In this document: positions 45,171 through 56,739 of the stretch, piece by piece
How positions within the stretch are numbered: the first letter of the stretch is position 1
Layout of the letters: each line of letters begins with the position of its first letter
From: Neobacillus sp. YX16
Lineage (GTDB): Bacteria > Bacillota > Bacilli > Bacillales > Cytobacillaceae
Length of the DNA: 64,000 bases
Direction: 5' to 3'
Assembly (NCBI RefSeq): GCF_030123505.1
Contig: NZ_CP126115.1
Location: forward strand, 1,998,001-2,062,000
The notes under the pieces: model-generated
The model's database searches: none
Told to the model about the DNA's origin: nothing
Seen by the model: only the letters and a program-made list of their open reading frames with translations
Translations under genes and position numbers: made by a program

Positions 45171-46331
45171 TTATACGTCAGAAATTCGGATCCATTGGCG
45201 TTTTTTAATCGATAAATCAACCGCTTCTAAGACTTCCTGGCACTTTACGCCATCACGGAAGTTTGGAACAGGCAGTCGATTTTCCCGGAAAGACTCCATA
45301 AGTTCAACCATTTCATGAATAAACGTATGTTCATAACCAATCGTATGTCCTGGCGGCCACCAGTTTTCCGCATAAGCGTGAGCAGGGTCCGTTGCTAAGA
45401 CGCGGCGGAAGCCTTGGACATCGTCACGGTCATCAACGAAATAAACTTGCAGTTCATTCATCCGTTCAAAATCAAAGATAACACTTCCTTTACTGCCATT
45501 GATCTCAAATGAATTCGTACAGCGGTGTCCAGCCGCAAAGCGAGTAGCTTCAAAGCTTCCTAAGGCTCCGTTAGCGAACCGAGCTAAGAATAGGGTAGCG
45601 TCATCCACTGTCACTTCGCCCTTTTCATTACTATCACAGCTTTTTGCTGATAAGCCTGTCATCTGAGAAGGAATTGGGCGTTCCTTTATAAACGTTTCGT
45701 TCATTCCAATCACTTCGGTAATATCGCCAATTAGATAGTGAGATAGATCGATTAAATGAGCCCCAAGGTCTCCGTGAGAGCCTGAACCTGCAATTTCTTT
45801 CTGAAGTCTCCAGACACGAGGAAAGTTTGGATCCACGAGCCAATCCTGTAAAAACCAGGACCGGAAATGATAGATTTCGCCCAATCTTCCTTCGTCAATG
45901 AGCTTTTTAGCCAACATAACAGCAGGGGCAAAGCGATAGTTAAATCCAACCATATGTTTGACCCCGGCAGCCTCAACGACATCAAGCATTTCTCTAGAAT
46001 CCTTTAATGTAAGCGCTAACGGTTTTTCGCAAAAAACATGTTTGCCTGCCTGTGCAGCAGCAATCGTTATTTCTTTATGTACATCACTAGGTGCATTAAT
46101 ATCGATTAAATCGATGTCATCTCTTACTAAGAGGCTTTTCCAGTCGGTGGTATATTCGTCCCAGCCATATTGCTTGGCTGCAGTGGTCACACCGTTTAGG
46201 TCACGGCCGCAAAGAACTTTCATTTCAGGATGAACCGTATTCGGGAAAAAGAGTGGAAGATCCCGGTAAGCATGACTGTGTGCTTTACCCATAAATTTAT
46301 AACCAACCATTCCAATTCTAAGTTTTTCCAT
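45171..46331 (-). CDS. Gfo/Idh/MocA family oxidoreductase
   Basis: This 386-residue dehydrogenase starts MEKLRIGMVGYKFMGKAHSH, with CEKPLALT as the lysine motif and GSGSHGDLGAHLIDLSHYLIG in the second domain. The start at 46331 was chosen because AAAGGAG lies seven bases before it; an in-frame ATG nine codons upstream has no such site. It is the first gene of the operon and is divergent from an AraC regulator. Together with ThuA and the second dehydrogenase it suggests oxidation of a glycoside at a ring carbon (inference). Confidence 0.88.
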   Translation of the reverse strand: MEKLRIGMVGYKFMGKAHSHAYRDLPLFFPNTVHPEMKVLCGRDLNGVTTAAKQYGWDEYTTDWKSLLVRDDIDLIDINAPSDVHKEITIAAAQAGKHVFCEKPLALTLKDSREMLDVVEAAGVKHMVGFNYRFAPAVMLAKKLIDEGRLGEIYHFRSWFLQDWLVDPNFPRVWRLQKEIAGSGSHGDLGAHLIDLSHYLIGDITEVIGMNETFIKERPIPSQMTGLSAKSCDSNEKGEVTVDDATLFLARFANGALGSFEATRFAAGHRCTNSFEINGSKGSVIFDFERMNELQVYFVDDRDDVQGFRRVLATDPAHAYAENWWPPGHTIGYEHTFIHEMVELMESFRENRLPVPNFRDGVKCQEVLEAVDLSIKKRQWIRISDV

Positions 46332-46395
46332 AGCGTATCTCCTTTTGTATGTCATCAAGATAACTCTAATATCGATAAATCTATCATTTACAGGT

Positions 46396-46424
46396 TTGAC
46401 ACAACAAGTTAAAACTTATATAAT
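46396..46424 (+). promoter_or_regulatory. consensus sigma-A promoter of the AraC regulator
   Basis: TTGACA (46396-46401), 17 bases, TATAAT (46419-46424): a full consensus match. It lies 37 bases before the regulator start in the divergent gap. Confidence 0.85.
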
Positions 46425-46460
46425 CCTAGACAAAATTTACTCTTTGAGGATGTTCTTAGT

Positions 46461-47267
46461 ATGTTAATATATGAAGCACACCATTTTGATTTAATATCAA
46501 ACTACCATACATTGAATTTAAACTTTCCAAGCCATTTCCATCGTGGTTTTGAATTATTATTCCTCGTTGATGGGGAAATGGAAGTCATTATTAATCAAAG
46601 AAGTTACCATTTTAAAACTGGACAATTCTTACTCATATTACCGTATGAAATTCACTCGTTTATTACAAAATCACATTCTCGAGCTAACATTTGTATATTT
46701 TCGCCAGACTATGTTCCGACATTTCAAAGGATGATAGAAAATAGTTCACTTGAAAATCCAGTTTTCAACCTATCTTTGGAAGCGGATACACTAATCTCTA
46801 GGAAACTTTTCAAAGATAACTCAAATCTGCTAGAACAAAAAGCCTGTCTCTATTTATTATTGTCAGAACTAATGGGACAAACTAGCTTGATTAAAGGAGA
46901 AAAACAAGACCCGGAGTTGCTCCATAAGTTGTTAACCTATATTCAGGACCATTTTACAGAATCGATTTCTTTAAAAAGTATCGCAGGTACATTAGGCTAC
47001 AGTTATAACTATTTATCAAAGTATTTTAATACTCATATTAATATGTCTTTTGTGGATTTTTTAAATGAAACCAGAGTAAACTATGCTTGTTATCTATTAA
47101 TCTATACAGAAAAAAATATTACTGAAATTGTTTTTCTATGTGGTTATGAAAGCATACGGTCCTTTAATCGCAACTTTGTAAAGATAAAATTATGTACACC
47201 AAAAGAATACAGAGAAAAGGAGCCGCATTCGTTTATTGATCTGTATCCAGTCAATAGAATTACTTGA
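46461..47267 (+). CDS. AraC-family transcriptional regulator
   Basis: This 268-residue regulator has a cupin sensing domain at the N-terminus (FHRGFELLFLVDGEMEVIIN, FKTGQFLLILPYEIHSF) and two helix-turn-helix units at the C-terminus (SLKSIAGTLGYSYNYLSKYF, ITEIVFLCGYESIRSFNRNF). It is divergent from the Gfo/Idh-ThuA operon and probably controls it, and perhaps the GH42 gene downstream. It has a consensus promoter of its own. Confidence 0.9.
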   Translation: MLIYEAHHFDLISNYHTLNLNFPSHFHRGFELLFLVDGEMEVIINQRSYHFKTGQFLLILPYEIHSFITKSHSRANICIFSPDYVPTFQRMIENSSLENPVFNLSLEADTLISRKLFKDNSNLLEQKACLYLLLSELMGQTSLIKGEKQDPELLHKLLTYIQDHFTESISLKSIAGTLGYSYNYLSKYFNTHINMSFVDFLNETRVNYACYLLIYTEKNITEIVFLCGYESIRSFNRNFVKIKLCTPKEYREKEPHSFIDLYPVNRIT

Positions 47268-47388
47268 TCTAGATTTAGTGGAGGGGAACGTTACAAGCAC
47301 AGTCTAAAACTGGCTTGAACCTACGTGCAAGGGTCTTGTGGTAAATATTATATATAAAATCTGATAAAAGGTTTTCGATTTTCTGAGT

Positions 47389-47424
47389 TGTAATCGCTAC
47401 CATAATTCGTATAAACATTATAAT
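47389..47424 (+). promoter_or_regulatory. cre-like site and -10 box before the second GH42 gene
   Basis: TGTAATCGCTACCA at 47389-47402 matches the cre consensus at 13 of 14 positions. TATAAT at 47419-47424 is a perfect -10 box; the cre-like site covers the place of the -35 box, so CcpA binding would block the promoter. The preceding 47268-47388 holds only a weak hairpin (AAGCACAGT / ACTGGCTT). Confidence 0.5.
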
Positions 47425-47480
47425 ATTAATAAAATAAAGGATTAACTGGGAAAAAATCTTTTTTAGGGAGATGTTCTTAT

Positions 47481-49523
47481 ATGGTAAAAAAATTAGTAGA
47501 AGATAAGTTAAAGTTAGGTGTGTGTTACTATCCGGAGCATTGGTCAGAGGAACTATGGGAAGATGATTACAGACGAATGAAAGAATTAGGCTTCACATAT
47601 GTCCGTATGGGTGAATTTGCCTGGACGATATTTGAACCAGAAGAAGGGATATTTTCGTTTGATTTATTTGATCGGGCTGTAGCCAAGGCTCACGAATACG
47701 GTTTAAAAGTGATCATGGGGACACCAACTGCAACACCTCCTGCCTGGTTGACACAAAAGTATCCGGAAGTACTAAACGTTACACAAGATGGTATTTCGTA
47801 TCAACATGGTGCACGCCGCCACTATAATTACAACTCTGAAACCTATCAAAGGTTATCTTCCATTATTGTCACTAAAATGGTTAAGCATTATAAAAACCAT
47901 CCTGCTATCGTGGGCTGGCAGATTGATAACGAATTAAATTGTGAAATGGATGTTTTTTACTCAGAAGCCGATCACAAGGCATTCAGGGAATGGGCAAAGG
48001 CAAAATATGAAACGTTAGATAACTTAAATCAGGCATGGGGCACAGTATTTTGGAACCAAACGTATACAAGCTGGGATCAAGTCTACTTAACTCGTAAAAC
48101 AGTGCCAAATTCACCGAACCCTCATCATATACTGGATGAAAAACGATTTATTTCCGATAGTGCTATTTCCTTTGCAAAGGTACAAGCAGATATTCTGCGT
48201 GAACATGCACCGAATCAGTGGGTTACGACCAACGGGATGTTTAATCATTTAGATAATCACAAAATGACCAATGATTTACTCGATTTCTTTGCATATGATT
48301 CCTACCCGAACTTTGGAAGAGTAATCGAAGACAATTCAGAAAAACCATTGCGCGACCGGAAATGGAGCTGGAATTTAAGTATTGTCAGAAGTATTTCCCC
48401 GAACTTTGCAATTTTTGAACAGCAATCTGGTCCTGGAGGCTGGGTAACGAGAATGGAACAACCTTCTCCAAAACCTGGCCAGCTTCGGCTATGGACCTAC
48501 CAATCTATTGCTCATGGCGCAGATATGGTGATGTATTTTAGATGGAGAACAGCTACAAAAGGCACAGAAATTTACTGGCATGGTATCAATGACTACCATA
48601 ACCTCCCAAATCGCCGTGTTAAGGAGATTGACCAGGTAAGCAAAGAAATCCAGCGAATTGGAGATATTATTATTGGCTCCTCCTATAAAGCGGAGGCTGC
48701 TCTTGTAACAAGCTATGATAATGAATGGGACGGAGAATTTGATAAATGGTATGGACCATATGCTTCAAAAAGTAAAGATGCATGGATTAAAGCCTTTCAA
48801 TACAACCATGTACCCGCAGATGCTGTTTACTTAAGGAATGAAACTACTATAGATGATTTAAAGAAATACAAAGTACTAGTTTATCCTCATCCAGCCATAG
48901 TAACGAAACAACAAGCTGAATTATTTAAGGAATACGTTAAAGAAGGCGGAAAAATCATATTTGGATGTCGTTCTGGTTATAAGGATGAAACCGGCCAAAC
49001 GTATATGAAGGCATTCCCTGGATATTTGGCTGATTTAGTTGGAGTGACAGTAGAAGATTTCACAAGAGTTGCTCCATTTGAAGAGGTACCTAGTATAAAC
49101 TTCAAGGGAGAAAATGTTCTGGAAGCAAATGATTTTAACGAAATTCTACAACTACAATCGGAGGATGTAGAGGTAATTAGTACGTTTTCTAGTGCGTATT
49201 TTGAAGGTAAGCCTGCCTTAGTAAAACGAAACTATGGATTAGGCAGCAGCTATTATTTTGGCGGAGTATTTAATTTAGAGCATGCTTCCTTATTATTGAA
49301 GGAATTTGAACTAAATAACTATCATGATCAATTTGAGTTGCCAGAGGAGATCGAATTAGCCATTCGACATAAAGATGGAATAGAGTACACATTCTTATTA
49401 AATTATTCTGAAAGACCGCAAGAGATTGTTGTTAAAAAAGAGTACAAAAACATACTAACTGGAAATATGGTTACAAATAAACATACTTTAAATCCTTTTG
49501 ATGTTTTGATACTAGAATCATAA
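47481..49523 (+). CDS. GH42 beta-galactosidase (without zinc-cysteine cluster)
   Basis: This 680-residue enzyme has acid/base Glu151 (QIDNELNC) and nucleophile Glu313 (FEQQSGPGGW), the GH42 pair. In contrast to the enzyme at 23688, the segment after the acid/base reads CEMDVFYSEADH and lacks the CxCxxC zinc site. It is cytoplasmic; ATG follows TTAGGGAG. Probably active on beta-galactosides from galactan or arabinogalactan. A terminator follows. Confidence 0.93.
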   Translation: MVKKLVEDKLKLGVCYYPEHWSEELWEDDYRRMKELGFTYVRMGEFAWTIFEPEEGIFSFDLFDRAVAKAHEYGLKVIMGTPTATPPAWLTQKYPEVLNVTQDGISYQHGARRHYNYNSETYQRLSSIIVTKMVKHYKNHPAIVGWQIDNELNCEMDVFYSEADHKAFREWAKAKYETLDNLNQAWGTVFWNQTYTSWDQVYLTRKTVPNSPNPHHILDEKRFISDSAISFAKVQADILREHAPNQWVTTNGMFNHLDNHKMTNDLLDFFAYDSYPNFGRVIEDNSEKPLRDRKWSWNLSIVRSISPNFAIFEQQSGPGGWVTRMEQPSPKPGQLRLWTYQSIAHGADMVMYFRWRTATKGTEIYWHGINDYHNLPNRRVKEIDQVSKEIQRIGDIIIGSSYKAEAALVTSYDNEWDGEFDKWYGPYASKSKDAWIKAFQYNHVPADAVYLRNETTIDDLKKYKVLVYPHPAIVTKQQAELFKEYVKEGGKIIFGCRSGYKDETGQTYMKAFPGYLADLVGVTVEDFTRVAPFEEVPSINFKGENVLEANDFNEILQLQSEDVEVISTFSSAYFEGKPALVKRNYGLGSSYYFGGVFNLEHASLLLKEFELNNYHDQFELPEEIELAIRHKDGIEYTFLLNYSERPQEIVVKKEYKNILTGNMVTNKHTLNPFDVLILES

Positions 49524-49582
49524 ATATTCTCAATATAATACCTTTTTTGTACCCATATTAATTGAATATTATTAACAAAAAT

Positions 49583-49610
49583 AAAAAGCCTTGAAAATCA
49601 TGGCTTTTTT
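49583..49610 (+). terminator. terminator after the second GH42 gene
   Basis: AAAAAGCC / GGCTTTTTT around an 11-base loop: short stem with a strong T-run. Confidence 0.75.
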
Positions 49611-49684
49611 ACGTCCAGAAGAGGATTCGGAACAACTTGATTTTTTCCGCAAGTTTTCGGCAACTATAACTAAAACAATATGTA

Positions 49685-49731
49685 TTGACTAAAAATTATT
49701 ATAGCATTACAATTAAATGAAATCGGTTTCA
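49685..49731 (+). promoter_or_regulatory. promoter of the LacI gene with overlapping operator/cre
   Basis: TTGACT (49685-49690), 17 bases, TACAAT (49708-49713). TGAAATCGGTTTCA at 49718-49731 matches cre at all 14 positions and is also a typical LacI-family operator. It lies just after the -10 box, suggesting autoregulation, CcpA repression, or both. Confidence 0.75.
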
Positions 49732-49778
49732 TTGAACCTGTTTGAGTACAATGAAATCATGAGCGGTGGAGGAGAGTT

Positions 49779-50816
49779 ATGAAAAAGGAAAATATAACAA
49801 TATATGACATTGCTAAAGAAGCTAATGTATCACCAGCTACAGTTTCAAGAGTCTTAACCGGAAATGCAAAAGTGCGTCCACAGACAATGCGGAAAATAGT
49901 TGATGTGATTGAAAAATATAATTTTAGACCTAATAGTTTAGCAAGAAGCTTATTACATAAGCAATCGAAAACTATTGGATTTATCTTACCAGACATAAAT
50001 CATCCATTTTTTTCAACACTGGTTCAAAAAAGTGAAGCATATGCATTGGAGTTAGGATATACAACATTTTTGTGCAATACGATGAACAACTCAGAAAATG
50101 AATCTAAATACTTGCAAAGTTTAGTAGAAAAACAGGTGGATGGGATTATTTATCTTGGTGGCAGAATTAATGACACTGACACCGATCAAGAATATGCTGA
50201 AGAAATGAAGAAAGTAATGGAAAGAGTTCCTGTTGTTTTTGTTAATGGTCAAATGTCGGGGGTAGATGCCCATATTGTTAGAACGGATGAAGAGTCAGGA
50301 GTTGAAATGCTTGTTGAACTTTTAGTAAATCTAAATCATAAAAACATTGGATTTCTTGGCGGACTAGAAGGGGTAAGTTCAACAGATGTAAAAAAGAATA
50401 CTTTTGTTAATATAATGGAAAATAAAGGATTAGGTGTCAATAAAAGTTGGGTTTTGGATGCTGGGTTTAGTATTGAATCTGGTGAAGAAGTTGCAGCACA
50501 ATTCCTCTCTTTAAAAGATAGGCCTACAGCGGTTATCTGTGCCAATGATTTAGTGGCGATTGGGGTAATAAAAGTCCTTACCAAATTTGGGTTAAAGGTT
50601 CCAGATGATGTTTCAGTTGTTGGGTTTGATGACATTTATTTGGCAAAGCATTTCCCTCCAGGAATCACGACAGTAAGTCAGAATTATGATCTATTAGGTC
50701 AAACCGCTATTAATGTACTAGTAGATTTAATTAATGAGAAAGGGGCAGAGAAAGAAACGGTTATTCCAACTTCACTCGTATTAAGAGATTCTTGTAAAAT
50801 ATTTTCAGAAAAATAA
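49779..50816 (+). CDS. LacI-family transcriptional regulator
   Basis: This 345-residue repressor has the N-terminal helix-turn-helix IYDIAKEANVSPATVSRVL, the hinge helix region ARSLLHKQSKTIG, and a periplasmic-binding-like sugar domain (VVGFDDIYLAKHFPPGITTV). It is upstream of a GH2 beta-galactosidase gene in the same direction. Palindromes of the TGAAA..TTTCA type lie in front of both genes and before the next transporter, so it is the likely local regulator. The effector is probably a galactoside. CcpA shares such sites; this protein is not CcpA by context. Confidence 0.9.
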   Translation: MKKENITIYDIAKEANVSPATVSRVLTGNAKVRPQTMRKIVDVIEKYNFRPNSLARSLLHKQSKTIGFILPDINHPFFSTLVQKSEAYALELGYTTFLCNTMNNSENESKYLQSLVEKQVDGIIYLGGRINDTDTDQEYAEEMKKVMERVPVVFVNGQMSGVDAHIVRTDEESGVEMLVELLVNLNHKNIGFLGGLEGVSSTDVKKNTFVNIMENKGLGVNKSWVLDAGFSIESGEEVAAQFLSLKDRPTAVICANDLVAIGVIKVLTKFGLKVPDDVSVVGFDDIYLAKHFPPGITTVSQNYDLLGQTAINVLVDLINEKGAEKETVIPTSLVLRDSCKIFSEK

Positions 50817-50859
50817 AATAAAATATTGCGAATTTTCAAATCTTGAGATAATATATTTA

Positions 50860-50962
50860 TGAAATGGGTTTCTTTTTTTAGGAATATTAAGTTATAGTAA
50901 TCAATTTTACTATAATAGATAATTATATTCCTTTGTTTTTGGTAGATTTGAAACCGGTTTCA
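50860..50962 (+). promoter_or_regulatory. control region of the GH2 gene: two operator-like palindromes around a promoter
   Basis: TGAAATGGGTTTCT at 50860-50873 and TGAAACCGGTTTCA at 50949-50962 flank a TATAAT at 50911-50916 with a weak -35 box. The second is a perfect cre match and a perfect palindrome. Two sites 89 bases apart could allow looping by the LacI-family protein. Confidence 0.65.
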
Positions 50963-50988
50963 TTTTTTGATAAAGTTTATGGAAGTGA

Positions 50989-54144
<3,156 letters not shown>

Positions 54145-54230
54145 CACCTTTCTCTATGTGATGATTGATAACCATGAGGGAAGAGCCTTATTTGGCAACT
54201 CGAAAAGAACTTCTGTAATAAAGTTAGTGT

Positions 54231-54266
54231 GTTCCCTTGGATTGTTTATTATTTTTCCAAGGGAAC
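54231..54266 (+). terminator. hairpin after the GH2 gene
   Basis: GTTCCCTTGGA / TCCAAGGGAAC, an 11-bp perfect stem with a 14-base loop, but without a T-run behind it. It could still stop transcription or protect the 3' end of the message. Confidence 0.5.
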
Positions 54267-54391
54267 CTGTGTTAATAAAAGTATTAGAATGTCCTGAAAC
54301 CCATTTCTTAATGCAGGAGAAATACCTAAAGACTTTTGAAGATATAAATAAAAATAATTTTCAGAACAATAGGAAAATTTAATGGATGGTA

Positions 54392-54442
54392 TTTACTTTT
54401 AATAGGAACCTGAATATAATAAAAACATGGTAACCGCTTTCA
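54392..54442 (+). promoter_or_regulatory. promoter upstream of the second importer with cre-like site
   Basis: TTTACT (54392-54397), 17 bases, TATAAT (54415-54420). GGTAACCGCTTTCA at 54429-54442 matches cre at 13 of 14 positions right after the -10 box. It lies 335 bases ahead of the permease start. Confidence 0.6.
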
Positions 54443-54505
54443 AAATAGTGATCTAAAGAATTACTGGTGTATTAAACTAGTGACAGCACTTTTAATTTGG
54501 AATAA

Positions 54506-54592
54506 TGAAACCCATTTCATTTGCACTAGTTAGCAATTATACATGATAAGAATAAAATGAGTTTTGTTGAAATGTTTTTGAAACCGATTTCA
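54506..54592 (+). promoter_or_regulatory. two further operator/cre-like palindromes in the importer leader
   Basis: TGAAACCCATTTCA at 54506-54519 (13 of 14 cre positions, identical core to the complement of the site at 50860) and TGAAACCGATTTCA at 54579-54592 (14 of 14). With TTGAAA at 54578-54583 and TAATGT at 54601-54606 the second could overlap a promoter. Confidence 0.55.
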
Positions 54593-54633
54593 TTTTTTAT
54601 TAATGTAATTAGTAAGTAACTTATCTTCTATAT

Positions 54634-54668
54634 AAAAAATTCTTTCATTGTTTAAGAAAGAATTTTTT
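54634..54668 (+). terminator. leader terminator or attenuator before the importer operon
   Basis: AAAAAATTCTTTC / GAAAGAATTTTTT form a perfect 13-bp stem with a 9-base loop and T-run. It lies downstream of the promoter and operators and upstream of the permease gene. A second hairpin, ATAGATTA / TAATCTAT (54675-54697), follows immediately. Confidence 0.7.
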
Positions 54669-54776
54669 ATACAGATAGATTAGTAATAGTAATCTATTAG
54701 ATCACTTTGTTAGTACATTTTGTAAAAGCCGGTTGCTGCTTTCGTGTCAAAATCGTGTTGTTCAGGGGGGATTTAT

Positions 54777-55748
54777 ATGAAGACTGTTACGGTGCAATCA
54801 CACCAGGCACCTATTGTTAAAACAAAGAAGAAAGATACTGTAATTAATAGAATGTGGAGAAACCGAACCCTTCTTATTATGTGTTTGCCTGCCATTATTT
54901 TCTTCGCTGTTTTTGCTTACCTGCCAATGCCGGGGCTATATCTTGCATTTGTAAACTTTGATTATTCACTTGGAATCTTTAAGAGCGCGTTCGTAGGCTT
55001 TGATAATTTTCGCTTCTTGGTTATGACTGGTGATTTGTGGAAGTTAACCTTTAATACGATTGCTTATAATATTGCTTTCATCATTTTAGGTAATATCCTC
55101 CAAATAGCTGTAGCCATCATGCTTAACGAACTAAGAAATAAATGGTTCAAAAAAGTATCACAAACACTTATGTTTTTACCGCATTTTATTTCTGCTGTTT
55201 TAGTTGGACTTTTAGCCTATAACATACTTAGTTACGATTATGGCATACTTAATTCATTTTTAAAAATGATTGGCATGGATCCAGTAGAGACTTATTCGAA
55301 TCCTGCGATTTGGCCTTATATTATTGTAATTACGTTCCTATGGCAATCAACAGGCTATGGATCAATCATCTATTTCGCTGCGATCATGGGTCTTGATAAA
55401 TCCATTTTAGAAGCAGCAGAAATCGATGGAGCTAACGCTTTCCAGCGTATTCGATATATTATAATTCCTTATCTTAAGCCAACCTTTATCATTCTGCTAT
55501 TGTTCTCTTTAGGTGGAGTCTTAAAAGGGAATTTCGGTTTATTTTATAACCTGGTTGGGGCCAATAATACCATGCTCTATCCAACGACAGATATTATTGA
55601 AACCTACGTGTTCCGAACGTTGATGACGAATTTTAACTTCTCATTGGGAAGTGCGGTAAGTTTATATCAATCTATTTTGGGTCTCTTTATTGTCCTTACA
55701 GCCAACTGGATTGTGAAAAAAGTTTCACCAGAAAACTCTTTGTTTTAA
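54777..55748 (+). CDS. sugar ABC transporter permease, LplB-like
   Basis: This 323-residue CUT1 permease has a hydrophobic N-terminal helix after residue 30 (LLIMCLPAIIFFAVFAYLPMPGLYLAF has the family's GLYLAF motif) and the EAA loop ILEAAEIDGANAFQRIR. The start at 54777 follows AGGGGGG; an in-frame GTG 11 codons earlier overlaps non-coding leader. It pairs with the permease at 55764, 16 bases downstream. This class works with large binding proteins such as the one at 56740. No ATPase gene is adjacent. Confidence 0.92.
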   Translation: MKTVTVQSHQAPIVKTKKKDTVINRMWRNRTLLIMCLPAIIFFAVFAYLPMPGLYLAFVNFDYSLGIFKSAFVGFDNFRFLVMTGDLWKLTFNTIAYNIAFIILGNILQIAVAIMLNELRNKWFKKVSQTLMFLPHFISAVLVGLLAYNILSYDYGILNSFLKMIGMDPVETYSNPAIWPYIIVITFLWQSTGYGSIIYFAAIMGLDKSILEAAEIDGANAFQRIRYIIIPYLKPTFIILLLFSLGGVLKGNFGLFYNLVGANNTMLYPTTDIIETYVFRTLMTNFNFSLGSAVSLYQSILGLFIVLTANWIVKKVSPENSLF

Positions 55749-55763
55749 AGGAGGAACGTATGT

Positions 55764-56666
55764 ATGGAAAACTCAGCCAGACGTAATATAGACTTTTCTA
55801 CGATAATGGTTCGTATTATTGGATATGGTTTTATTGGTTTTTTTGCTCTATGTTGTCTATTACCGTTCGTCTTGATCTTGTCATCTTCCTTAACATCTGA
55901 GAGGGCTATTATGGAAAGCGGCTTCTCTTTATGGCCGAAAGAATTTTCTACCTTTGCATATGAAATTGTGTTCAAGAATCCAAGACTTGTGATTGGATCC
56001 TATATGGTAACGCTGATCATTACGGTTGTCGGAACTGCAGTAGGTTTATTTATTATAGCCATGACAGGTTATGCCTTGCAGCGCCAAGATTTCTTGTATC
56101 GTAATAAAATATCATTTTATATCTACTTTACCACTCTTTTCTCAGGTGGACTTGTCCCGTTTTATCTCTTAATAACGCAGTATCTGCATCTTAAAGATAA
56201 TTACTTGGCAGTACTGCTGCCTGGATTGCTGAGTCCTTTTCTCATCATTATGATGAAGGCTTTTGTAAAGTCCATTCCACATGAGATTACGGAATCTGCG
56301 AAGATGGATGGTGCAGGTGATTTCACGATTTTCTTAAGAATTATTCTCCCAATGACTACCCCTGCCTTGGCGACAATCGGGCTTTTCATTGCCCTGGGGT
56401 ATTGGAATGAATGGTATAATTCAATGCTTTTCCTTTCACCGAATATGGAATATAGACCGTTACAGTTGTTTCTTTACAACGTGATCACTAGTGCTGATTT
56501 CATAAGAAATTCGGCTGCATCCTCCAATGTAACGCCGCAGGACATACCATTGGAAAGTATGAAAATGGCAACAGCCATTGTCGCTACTGGACCGGTTATT
56601 CTATTTTATCCGTTTGTACAGAAGTACTTTATTCAGGGTATTACAGTTGGTGCGGTAAAAGGGTAA
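55764..56666 (+). CDS. sugar ABC transporter permease, LplC/YtcP-like
   Basis: This 300-residue CUT1 permease has the EAA loop ITESAKMDGAGDFTIFLRI and the C-terminal FVQKYFIQGITVGAVKG, characteristic of LplC/YtcP proteins. AAAGGAGG at 55746-55753 precedes the ATG. It forms the importer with the previous gene and the binding protein 74 bases downstream. Confidence 0.92.
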   Translation: MENSARRNIDFSTIMVRIIGYGFIGFFALCCLLPFVLILSSSLTSERAIMESGFSLWPKEFSTFAYEIVFKNPRLVIGSYMVTLIITVVGTAVGLFIIAMTGYALQRQDFLYRNKISFYIYFTTLFSGGLVPFYLLITQYLHLKDNYLAVLLPGLLSPFLIIMMKAFVKSIPHEITESAKMDGAGDFTIFLRIILPMTTPALATIGLFIALGYWNEWYNSMLFLSPNMEYRPLQLFLYNVITSADFIRNSAASSNVTPQDIPLESMKMATAIVATGPVILFYPFVQKYFIQGITVGAVKG

Positions 56667-56739
56667 TGGAATATGATTGAGGAATCTTCCTTGTTTCATA
56701 GAGAGTAACAATTAAAAAAGTTAAAAGGGAGGCAATAAA

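Noticed and set aside
54158..54382. 74-codon frame after the GH2 gene
   Set aside because: No ribosome binding site, spans a hairpin, and shows no family features; probably non-coding leader.
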